Assembly: GCA_013054445.1 (NCBI GenBank)
Contig: JAAMPI010000354.1
Coordinates: 1 to 41,938 of the forward strand
Source: Cudoniella acicularis
Taxonomy: Eukaryota > Ascomycota > Leotiomycetes > Helotiales > Helotiaceae
Direction of reading: 5' to 3'
DNA: 41,938 bases
Shown: positions 11,075-20,490 of the stretch, piece by piece
How the letters are laid out: the number at the start of each line of letters is the position of its first letter
How positions within the stretch are numbered: the stretch's first letter is position 1
Program-made: the position numbers and the translations under genes
The notes under the pieces: generated by a model
Databases searched by the model: none
What the model saw: the letters and a program-made list of their open reading frames with translations, nothing else
Told to the model about the DNA's origin: nothing

Positions 11075-12111
11075 TCAGAAGCACGCCTGCAGGGCTGCAT
11101 GTATATATTCTCCGATTATATTTGCTGACATCCTTGATGTCACTGTTTTTCTCTCTGCAACGTGTAGTACGCCTTCTACTGTATATGTGCTACTCAGGTA
11201 CCCCATATCCGGTATAAACTGTAGGCCGGGGATAGTGTAGCTGGTAATGGTGTTGTATATGTTGACGAGAATTCCGGGGTCGGATGCCTTGTAGGCACCT
11301 GGGAAAGAGACGCCCTCAGGACTGGCAGTCCCCGAGCCGCTAACATTGACTTGAAAACATGTCATGGAGAACTGTGCACGGCGCACCCCCTGACAAGCTG
11401 GCGGAGGGTAGCGCTATTGCCTCTGCTCTAATGAGATAATTGCCTGGCGCGATAAATGCGGGAGTTTTAAAGCTTCGTTTCCCACAATTGCTGTTGAGAG
11501 TGTCCTGTATTGGTCAGTGAATGTCTCACGACGGCTGAAAATTGTCTGCGGGGTCTGCCGAAAAGGAGTACGCACAGTTCCCCACTTTTTGGTCGCCATG
11601 TGATAAGTTATAACCCTCTTCGTCAACCTTAAGCTAGGACCCTGCGCCCATATCTGCTGTCGCACTTGAGACTTTGGACATATATACACACGATGACTGG
11701 TTCGTAGTGGTTACCGCCATGGCAATGTTCTTGCAATTTCGACTGCCCGGTTGTGCATGCATCTCAACAGTCACATTTCCACCAGCTGCCATAGGACGTT
11801 GGCCAGCTATACCAGCAAAAAATCGCACGGCATCTTCGTACCAGCAACATCGAAAAGCGTTGCAACGGGCTTAGTACGGGCGTTACACCTAATATCATTG
11901 CCAGAGACACTTGTGACTGGGTTCTTTTTAAAAGGAACTCTTGTGCGGGTAGAAGCCTGGTTTTTTCTGTGGAAGTTAGGATTTTGTGCCCAATAACAAC
12001 AAAGAATTTTGAGAGAACTAACCAATCTGATCACATCTCTTGAAACATTGAATGGCCGAGAACAGAGCTACCACAGGTCAAAAGCCCGAAAGAAGCGGTG
12101 AAATATCTCAT
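11075..12111 (-). pseudogene. AA9 lytic polysaccharide monooxygenase pseudogene
   Basis: AA9 enzymes are secreted copper enzymes that oxidatively cleave cellulose. Landmarks appear in family order but in several frames. The Met at 12111 starts a signal peptide (MRYFTASFGLLTCGSSVLG) followed by the His normally exposed at the mature N-terminus (codon 12054-12052), then HSMFQEM and an in-frame TGA at 12033-12031. NPVTSVSGNDIRCNA follows (about 11923-11880), then AAGGNVTVEMHAQPGSRNC. The second copper-His segment GGNHY is readable only in a shifted frame (11712-11704). VYMSKVSSATAD, KVDEEGYN and [14 protein letters not shown] follow in yet other frames, and finally [20 protein letters not shown] and [17 protein letters not shown]. 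In the final part the usual QFY motif reads QFS, so the axial Tyr is also lost. Several indels and internal stops make this a clear remnant. Confidence 0.9.
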
Positions 12112-13712
12112 GATGAAAAAGCAAAGTTAAAACCCGTGAAGCTCAAAAAGTCGAGGATGTGAAAATGTTTGACAAGAGGCCAGGTTCCTGTATTTAATAA
12201 AATTTGGTGAAACTATCACCAGTTAACAAAGTTTTGAGTTAAGGCCGAAAGACGAACATTGGGTGCATAGATATGGGGTATGCAAAGAGCACGAATTGAT
12301 TAGATTTATCTTTTCAGAAACTGCCCGAATCTGAAATGGAAGAAACACAACAAATAAAGCCGTCAACTGGACCATAAAAACAGGCAGTGTGATGATGACC
12401 ACTTGAATGAATATCTCGATTCATGGCAGAAATGCGGTTTGCAGCGCAAAACGCCATTTGTCGAAATGAAGAGTTTGCCAATCTCATCATCACGCCGCCG
12501 AGGAACGTGGATGCCGAACAGGGCATAAAAACTGCAAGAAATGTGGGAAATTTGGACCGGGAGTATTCTAGTGCTTTTCAGATATGAATATAAGAATGCA
12601 CGACCAATAAGTATGTTGTTGTTGGTGGATCGGTCTTGCTGGCGAGTCAGTGGCATTCCGTCTTGTGATTTGCGGGTTGCAGAGGGAATGGCGGAGAGTA
12701 ATAAAGACTTTCGTCAACAAGAGAATAGCAAATAATGCGTCGCTCATATCTTGAAAGAGGCGGTTCTGTGTGCAATTCCATGATTTCGGTATGTTTGATG
12801 TTGGTAGTTTGAGGTTCAGGTAAAGTTTCAAACGATCTCTACCAAGGTACGTAGCGAGCACGTGACGGTTTTCTATTTTGGGCATTGCTTTTGATCTAGT
12901 CTTGGCACCCTTCATTTGCATTATTTTGTATTCATTATCTATATATGTTAGCTTCAATAGTAACATTTTCACTCTTGAGTTTGTATTTCTACTGGCAGTT
13001 TTCATAATCCATTAAAACCGATCGCGGCTATACTCTATGAATCGATCCCATGCAAGCCAGAGGAGGTCAAACGGGGAAGAACATTAAATTGTACAGGTGA
13101 GGTTGATTTTAAGTTCAGAACAAGGGGTTGAGTGCGAAAGGCATCTTGGGATCTGGCTGTCACCAGGTTGTGGGCTGTGTCGTGCATTTCCCTGTGTGCC
13201 TGTACGTAGGTATTTACGAGAAGGTTACCAAGTTGGGATTTTTTTGGATTGAGAACATATTCATGTAAGTCAGGGTCTGAGTTTAACTACAAGAATATTT
13301 GAAAGGTTCTCATTATTCTGGGTTATTTAGTTGCTTCAGCCTGTGGGAACTTCTCAAATACTTATTCATGAGAGAATGGAAAGGGAGAAATCGCCCAAGG
13401 TGTATGGACCGGGGTATCAGCTCCCAATAAGAATGTTCAATGTTTCGTATGATTTATTATTAAATCAATGAGATAGCCTTCAATTAACACCATCCATCGT
13501 CCCTTCGTTTCGCATGATTTACAAGCCAAAAAAGGACGCCTAGGTTTTTTATCCATGCTGCTTGTGCGGTCACTTCTTGTCCCCAAACGCCCTCACAATC
13601 ATATCCACTTGATTGAGTATGCCCAGACTCCATGCTGCAGTACAAAGTAAAATGCAATAGAAATTTATTCGCTCAGAGACATAAATCTCCTCCGGGTATA
13701 TCAGGACCTCAC
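12112..13712. other. intergenic region, AT-rich
   Basis: This lies between the AA9 remnant (its 5' side) and the 3' end of NTA1. On the minus strand around 12410-12320 one frame reads a hydrophobic stretch (VIITLPVFMVQLTALFVVFL) that could be a fragment of a decayed membrane protein. It is interrupted upstream by a stop, and no family could be assigned. Nothing else is supported. Confidence 0.4.
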
Positions 13713-15468
13713 TTACCAAAATGCACTCCGAGGGCGTTTCGACACATGTTCAGTCCTTGAGCCTAGTGTTTTGCTAGTGAAGGACGACTGATAATGATTA
13801 GGAACTTCTGAAGCCGGAAATGGAAGAGGTATGGTTCCAGCTTCGGGAACTTTGACATCTTTCGCAGGTTCCTCGGGGATCACAGGAGCGTGCTGTTCAG
13901 AACTTTCGGAAGTGACGCTGGCTTTCCTTGATTTTGGTGTTGGTGGGAGGTTGAATCTAGGGGAGAGTAGGGAGGTGGTGTTGGCCGGAAAACGAGGGGA
14001 TGGTGTCTCCGGAAACGGATTATGAGAGCGTACAGGATCTTGATAACTCTCGTCATCGGACGGATTGCTGCTGGAAAATGTTGGTGGATAATTGGCATCT
14101 CTTGGAGAGACCGACTCTGGTCGCCTCTCGTATTTTGTCGTAGCTGGCTCAGAGTCCGGATCAGTATATGCTGTTGATACCGAATTTTCACTGTCTTTGG
14201 ATTCGGCTGTCGTGGTGGTAGCTGCCGAAGCCGCGGACTCCGGCTCCGATATCAGCTTAGCTTTGGGCCGTTTCGAAGTGTCCACCACAAGCAGTTCTTT
14301 CTCTCCTCGTCCCAAAATTCCGTAAACTTTCACTTCGCCTCCGTTAATTCCGAGGACCGCACTCGTGCCAGCGTAAACCACTTCATCTTCCGAACCACAA
14401 CGGTTGGCCAAAACTACGATGATCTCCCCAGTCCTTTCTGCTCTGATGATTGGTTCAAGTCTCGAGAGCCAATAAGATAAAGTATCCATGTCTGGCTCCC
14501 TCGGACTCCGGCTATAAGTTGTGATGTCCTCGCGAGTAAGCCAGGCCATTGTTAGAACAACCAGGTTTGCTTCCTTGTAAAGCACATGATAGGAGAACTC
14601 CCAGGCGTTCCACGGCGCCTCGAATTTGTAAGGGCTTCAGGGACAATGTTAGTGCGGGGTTTCATTCGTAGACTTAATCGACAGTCAACGCAAAGTTGCT
14701 TACTTTAGATCCATACCTACAATTTCACAGTCAGTCGATGTTTGCGGTGCTGAGCGCGTTCCCTCATGCACGGGATCGATTGGTCACTTACAAATGCCCA
14801 TCACCACTTTTCCCAGGCCATCGATTTCCCCACTATAGAATCCATCTGGCCCCTCGAGGGCCCATGTCTCATCTGTGTAGTAGAGGAAGCATTTTCGGTA
14901 ATTCGCAACTGTTTCTCCTTCTTGATTGACCGTGATGGCTGAGTTGTAGTATTCAGGTCCCGCTGGCCATTTAGCCCTAACGTCTACCTTCTCCGGGTAA
15001 CCCGCAGTGACCACACAATTGTATTTCAGAGCTGTTGTGCGTGCCCATAGCGAGGTAATTCCGGCCGCTGTTGGTTCGAGAAACGGAGTGATATGTTGTA
15101 GGGAACGGAAGTTGTATCCTATTCCAGTCAGCTCATGCGCGGCCGGAAAATGAGGCGCTCATGAAAGCCTGTAATTGAGCACAGCTCAGTGTTCGAGACC
15201 GTTGCAAACCTCCAACAGACCCCGAGACAACAAAACCGGCCCGAGAAGAACGTAGGGCGAACAAGACTCACCAGAGAAGGCTAGCTCTGGCAGAACTAAC
15301 AAATCCAGATCCTTAGGGTTGGCTCTGCTGAGCACTGCGTCGGCACGATTAAGATTGTTATCGACATCGCCAACCTTCAGCAGTCAGCATTTTCCTGCTG
15401 GGAGGTGAGAAAAGTATTTGAGATATGAGACGCACTTGAGGCGCAAACTGTAGACACCCAATCCTCAT
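13713..15468 (-). CDS. NTA1: protein N-terminal asparagine/glutamine amidohydrolase (Nta1)
   Basis: Nta1 deamidates N-terminal Asn and Gln to Asp and Glu in the Arg/N-degron pathway. Five exons are inferred: 15468-15436, 15374-15272, 15118-14792, 14716-14704 and 14634-13713, giving 465 aa with consistent phases. It belongs to the carbon-nitrogen hydrolase (nitrilase) superfamily. MRIGCLQFAPQ opens the first strand. The catalytic triad is visible as Glu41 (LVLPELAFSGYN), Lys121 (NYRKCFLYYTDE) and Cys155 (GKVVMGICMDLNPYKFEAPW). The Cys codon is split by intron 3. Exon 4 is only 13 nt and supplies most of C-MDL-N, and it restores the family sequence exactly. After MAWLTRED the enzyme fold is followed by a long Ser/Pro/Thr-rich tail, probably disordered, longer than in the yeast enzyme. 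Catalytic residues are intact. Confidence 0.93.
14704..14716 (-). other. NTA1: 13-nt microexon of NTA1
   Basis: On the minus strand the 13 bases GTATGGATCTAAA lie between an acceptor ending TTGTAG and a donor GTAAGC. Using them joins the upstream T to give Cys155 and the downstream C to give Asn, producing GICMDLNPYKFE in frame. Skipping the exon breaks the frame next to the catalytic cysteine. Confidence 0.85.
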
Positions 15469-17537
15469 TCTGGCGATTCCAGGTGCAGCAGCAAAAAATC
15501 TCGACACGCGGCGCACAAGAGAAGAGAGCTTGCTAAAGCCTGGAAGGTACAACAGTACATGTACGAAGTACGAAGTACTTGAAAACCCGGCAGTCTGGTG
15601 GCGAGTGAAAAGTGAGGAGCTGGAAACCAACTTATAGTTATATGTTGGAAATTGTGTAACGTGCTGAATGCTGAAGATAGGCCAAAGGAGGGGGATTTCC
15701 GCAACATTTCACGCATATCACTGGCCTGATCTCACTGTGGGGGCTTCACATCCCCTGCGGATCCCCTGCTGTTTCTGTGATGAACGACAATGCAGATGTT
15801 GGCTGGCCCCGATTGGGTGAACGCGGTGCCGAGCTTCCCTGCCCGGCGCTTAGGGATGTATGAGATTTGCTTGCAGGAGGGCACGGGCCAAGTATGGTCC
15901 CACCTCCACGACTCCAACCTAACTCCTGAGAGAGACCTCACCTCACGATGCTTCACGTCCGACTGCCACAGTCCAAACGATTGTACTACTGTATTACATT
16001 TGCGACCTGAAGACAAATAACTCCACTGGCCATGCAGCTCGCCTTGCCAGCCTTTCCTCGACGACCACAAACGAGATATTCACCACGCGATGGAGGACAG
16101 CCCCCATCATTGGGGGCTGTCCGTACCTGCAGAGAAGGATTCGAGGAAGCTCGCGGGCTGGTCTCATATCTGCTGCGGCTTCACATGACCTTACGATACT
16201 TCGCGTTGGAGAACACTTACTCCGCATTCTGCCTTCGAGGCCCGCGCTTCTGCATTCTTTAAACGCCTTGGAACACAACATCTCGCGGGTGGCATGCATT
16301 CTGTGCATGTTCGTGGATCGCTACCATGTCGACACACCTATCCAAGATGTTGGACGCCTTGCTTTTCTTAGGAGTTAACATGACTTTGCACTGAGCCCTG
16401 TGCGGATCACAACACCACGGATCGGCTCGTTCCTGACCCCGTTTATGCTCGTCATCTTGTCGACACCATCAAGCGCCATTGACGGTGTGCATGAGAGGCA
16501 CGGCTGCGTTATCGATCGCACTGCCACTGAGACCTTCTTCTAGACACCCAACTATCCCAGTCGGTTGGATTTCGCTGAATCGGTATTTAGAAGTGTATGC
16601 CGGTACTGTTTTCCCCCTACCACCACTCGTACTGTTTTCTACAGCGCTAAATGTTGGTGGCTGCCACCTTTTACATCTGCATGTCAGACCAACTTCTCAA
16701 GATCAGGTACCGACCCCCGCTTACTGGCTATCTTCTGGCAAGCGCTGGGGATGTGTGCCGCTGTAGATTTGGTAAGAAACATCGATATCGTTGATGATTG
16801 CTCTCTGTTTGTTATCCCTGCTTTTCCAGCTGGTAATACCACGTCAGCGCGGGGTGATAGTCTCCTATCATTTGCATGTTTGTACTCTATCTTCACCCCA
16901 TCCGGCTTCGACATGCAGCCTCAATCACAAGAGGGGGGAGAATATGTTGGTATTTCCTCATCCAATGTTGGAAAAGTTGATGTTCATGAGAGCCCACACT
17001 CACAACACCGCACAATAATCAATATTTCTAAAGCATAAGCGCCTTCTAGCATTAATTGCCTTCTGGCTCCTTCCAAGAGAAGCATTCCCAATATGTAAAT
17101 TTGGAATGGGTAGACGCTGATGTATTTCCGTCGGCAACATTGTCTTTCTACCGGATTTCAGTATGTGAGAGACTCTCCGTTTATTGATCCACTATATTCA
17201 GCTAGTCGAGAGTCTACTTTGCAGTCTCTATGTTGCAGCTTCAATACTGGTGCTGTGGATTTCAATTTTTGGAACTTAAAAGGTTACCAGTCGAGAAACG
17301 ATGCCTCATTAATACGAACAACCAGAACTGCTCATAGAACAAGCAGTTCATGACTAAGCGAACACTAGCCGCAAGAATTAGGCCACACACTCTATGGATA
17401 TGGGTTGTAACAAGGTCTGTGAGGAATAGTGGACGAAGTGCAACAAACAGATTTTCTAGATTTGTCACTCCGGCTCGAATCAGTTCATTGATCTATATGC
17501 TTTTGGAGGACGACACATTGATAGTGTTTTTGACGGC
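15469..17537. other. intergenic region with a perfect hairpin
   Basis: This contains the NTA1 promoter side (near 15470) and the 3' flank of the LYS9 remnant. A perfect inverted repeat lies at 16095-16122. Repeats of GTACGAA and AGTAC occur near 15560-15580. No protein-coding gene was recognised. Confidence 0.5.
16095..16122. repeat. perfect 12-bp inverted repeat (hairpin, 4-nt loop)
   Basis: GGACAGCCCCCA is followed by the loop TCAT and then its exact reverse complement TGGGGGCTGTCC. The stem is 9 of 12 G/C. It lies about 0.6 kb upstream of the NTA1 start codon and about 1.4 kb beyond the LYS9 remnant. Its role is unknown. It could be a factor-binding palindrome, a structured RNA element or a transposon end. 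Confidence 0.9.
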
Positions 17538-18971
17538 TTACAAAATGGTCTTCTCAATGAAGAAGATGCCATATTTCTCCTTGAGCTCCTTCATCAATGA
17601 GTCATTGATCTTTGACGACATTGGCGCAAGAATACCCTTCTCAGATATTGTGCCGTCAAGAACTTGCTTAACAGCAACACCACAACGCCGACCAGCTTGG
17701 CCACGGCCGAGTACCCCTTTGGATCTCCATACTCAATTAAGGTTGATGTGCGTGTCTCCTTGCTGCCGTCCTTGTTCTCGATTTCAAACTTGTGCTGAAG
17801 CATGACGAGATCCCGCTCGCCTTCTTCGAATTGCGTCTTCGTCTCGAGAGTTGCACACAAGGTGTCTAAGGGGTTTCCTCTTGGAATGATCTTCTCATCG
17901 GAGAAAATACCAACCTATTGCAGTCCTGCAATGACGCGCTCCTTCTCTTCAGTGTCCTTGAATGTCGACTTTGAAGCGATACTCCCTTTTAGATCTTGCT
18001 CGGAGGAGGATAAGCCACCTAGAATCTTTTGTGTGGCCTCCTTCCATGGAATATCCTGCTTGAGATAATTTTGCGCTTCATTACTCAGGAAGCCCATATC
18101 CACCAAAACGCGAACAAATCCAGGGAACCCTTGATATCTCAAAATGCCTCTGATGATTGTCTACGCTTCTGGAATGTTGTATCGCTCTTTATATGGGCTT
18201 GAATCTCTGTTGGGATATGCAACAAAGGCAAATCCAGGATAGATAAAGTATGGCTTCGCTGTACCCATCAGATCCTTGCCCGCAATTTCAACGACCTTAC
18301 CACCTTCGTAGTATTTTGCAGCATTTCTCAATGCGGGCAAGACACCTCGAGATGACCACGAGAACTTGTAGCCAAGAGGGTTGTCAGACGCCTCAGGTGC
18401 TGGCAGGCCACCACAGTACGACAAGAATGAAATGATATTCCCTCCAGCCTTGTGCACTTCCTCAATCATCTTGATAGCGTAAAGGTGATCAATTCTAGGA
18501 TCGAGATCAACCTCGTTCATAACTGTGATTCCGGCCTTCTTGGCTTCCTCCAATTCGAGCATTGCTGGCGAAACATAGCTGGTTGTAACGACATTCTTCT
18601 TGTTTCGAATAGCAGATTTGATGACAGTAGCGTGGAAGGTATATGGAATCAAGCTGATAACAAGGTCGTGCTTTGCAACTTCAGCATCAAGAGCTGCTTC
18701 GTTTGTAACATCAACAGAGATGGGATGGGCATTTTTGAGTCCTTCGCTTCTTCGCGCTTTCGAGGGTCCTACAAGCTTTACAACACGTCAGCAAGATGCA
18801 ACAAAATACCAGAGATTTTTTTCCATACCGACTGAGACCTCAATGCCCGCATCGCTCAGAGTCAAGGGTGGGACAAGTTACAAAGCCTGAACCAAGCATA
18901 AGCACTTTCCTGAAGCATTATTAGATAAAATTTCAAGGTAGTTGAGACGAAACTCACTTGGGTCCTGCCAT
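17538..18971 (-). pseudogene. LYS9: saccharopine dehydrogenase (NADP+, L-glutamate-forming) pseudogene
   Basis: Lys9 makes saccharopine in the fungal alpha-aminoadipate route to lysine. The copy begins MAGPK at 18971, with intron 1 GTGAGT..TCAG then KVLMLGSGFVTCPTLD. It runs through ISLIPYTFHATVIKSAIR, SYCGGLPAPEASDNPLGY and GTAKPYFIYPGFAFV to a family-like end (EKYGIFFIEKTIL, stop 17540-17538) in a shifted frame. Lesions are: about 2 nt missing after PTLD; a further frame break after TLESAKK just past intron 2; TAG at 18163-18161 (after YNIPEA); TAG at 17917-17915 where the family has Trp (GL[W]xGIFSDEK); and an indel after AKLVGV. The normally invariant LDPGIDHLYA reads LDPRIDHLYA. Both introns are retained, so it is not a processed copy. 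It is either a decayed duplicate or the only, broken, copy. Confidence 0.92.
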
Positions 18972-19291
18972 GATTGCAAAGTTTGTTGGTTGAGAAGATT
19001 GAGACTGGAAATAGGATTTCTTATAACTTGTTTTCAAGGGATAAACAATCCTCACCGAAGGCTCATTCGGGGTAAAATATTTGGAGGGGTAATTTTTCGC
19101 TGGTGGGCGGGCCGTGATCGGGGCTTCGGTGTCTTGGCGGAGAATTCGCCAATGAGGGCGCAGCGGAGCTCTTGCTGACTATTCCAGCCCTCGACAAAGA
19201 ACACCTCGCAGTTTGAAATCCTCCAACTTCTTCTTCCCACCTTTTGAGCTTCACAGCTTCAGAAGCACACCGCCAGAACTCCACCGCAATC
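18972..19291. other. divergent intergenic region between LYS9 remnant and derlin gene
   Basis: About 320 bp separate the two divergent start codons. The sequence is mixed, with CTTC-rich stretches just before the derlin ATG. No specific factor site could be assigned. Confidence 0.5.
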
Positions 19292-20490
19292 ATGTCGGCG
19301 ATCGACTACTTCAAGCAAGCTCCGCCTATCTCGAGGTATGTGTATCCTTCTTCTGCGCCGATATTCTGAAGCTGATGCTGATGCAGTGCAGGACCATTGC
19401 TGCCTCCGCCTTCACCCTTTCCGTTCTAGTTTACACCAACTTCTTATCAGCATACTGGGTGCTGTTTTGGCCATCAGCTTTTCTACAGCTGCCGCCTCAA
19501 ATATGGCGACTTGTCACGCCGTTCCTTTTGACGGGACCGCAACTGGGAATAATATTTGACACGTACTTTTGTTCGTCTACCTAGCCTAGAACTATCGCTC
19601 AAAGCTGACTTGGGGTAGTATACACGTATGGAGCCAAGCTCGAAAGAGCGTCACCGAAGTTCACTCAACCCGGAGAGTTCTTCATGTATATTGTATTCGT
19701 TTGCACCACTATCATTGTACGTTACATAGTTTTCATTCTACGTCGTTCACTTCCTTTTTCACCTCACATTATCTGCCCGCATAGTGCATTGCTCCCAACT
19801 ATTGCGGTTCCTGGAGATGAGGAAGATTACCCTTGCACTTCGGCTGGTCCGTCATTCGCAATCAATCCAAAGGGCCAGTCCGCGGTGTAGGCATGGTGGG
19901 AAGTTCTTGAGAATAAACTCGTGTCGATTCCCCAACTTCGCATGGGTGGTTGTAGCTCCCTACATATCACAATTTCAAACCTAGTGTTTGCTGCTTGTCA
20001 TATTCAAGTATGCGCATACTGACAATTTCACTAGGGTTTGAACATGGTCCTCACAGGCACAACTGTTTTCACGGCAGCACTCGTGCTAGCATTTACCTAC
20101 ACATCCTGCCAAGACGATCGAGGTCAAATGGCTACTTTCTTCGTCGTGACAATTCCTGCACAGTGGATTCCATTCGCCATGATTCTTTTAACCTTTATAC
20201 TCAATGGCCCAACCGCGGCATTGATCTCGATCACGGGTCTTGTTGCCGCCCACCTACACGATTTCCTGACACGATTGTGGCCAACTTTTGGTGGTGGTAG
20301 AAACTGGGTTCCAACACCGGCTTTTGTCAGAAGATGGTTCGAGACCAAGACTGATACCGTTACACACAAGCCGTATGGTACGGCTTTTGCTCGTGCTCAA
20401 TCAGGCCCCAGTGCTTCCGGGTCATCTAGCGGTCCTCTACCGGAATCTTGGAAGAGCAGAGGATCTGGACATAGGCTTGGAGGTAGCTAA
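19292..20490 (+). CDS. DFM1: derlin (Der1/Dfm1 family), ER-associated degradation membrane protein
   Basis: Derlins are rhomboid-like pseudoproteases that move misfolded proteins across or out of the ER membrane for Cdc48 and proteasome processing. Exons are 19292-19335, 19392-19570, 19619-19716 and 20035-20490, giving 258 aa in frame. The N-terminus MSAIDYFKQAPPISR is typical. The family WR motif is present (PPQIWRLVTPFLL), followed by FDTYFLYTYGAKLE and several hydrophobic helices. After the last helix come HDFLTRLWPTFGGGRN and a Gly/Ser-rich tail ending RGSGHRLGGS, which resembles the Cdc48-binding SHP box (GxGxRLG) of Dfm1 and human derlin-1. Intron 2 uses an unusual GTTCGT donor. Intron 3 is 318 bp, far longer than the other introns here. 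Whether it is the Dfm1 or the Der1 orthologue rests mainly on the SHP-like tail. Confidence 0.9.
19717..20034 (+). other. long (318-bp) third intron of the derlin gene
   Basis: The donor GTACGT follows CTTII and the acceptor CACTAG precedes GLNMVLTG. The interior shows no extra exon that would fit the family. A retained product would hit a stop in the intron. Confidence 0.7.

Noticed and set aside
12568..13005. Minus-strand open frame of 145 codons
   Set aside because: No domain or conserved motif recognised. The hydrophobic fragment next to it (about 12410-12320) is too short and interrupted to assign.
15469..15630. Upstream in-frame extension of NTA1
   Set aside because: The family begins at MRIGCLQFAP. 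The extra upstream residues are not conserved and no better start is needed.
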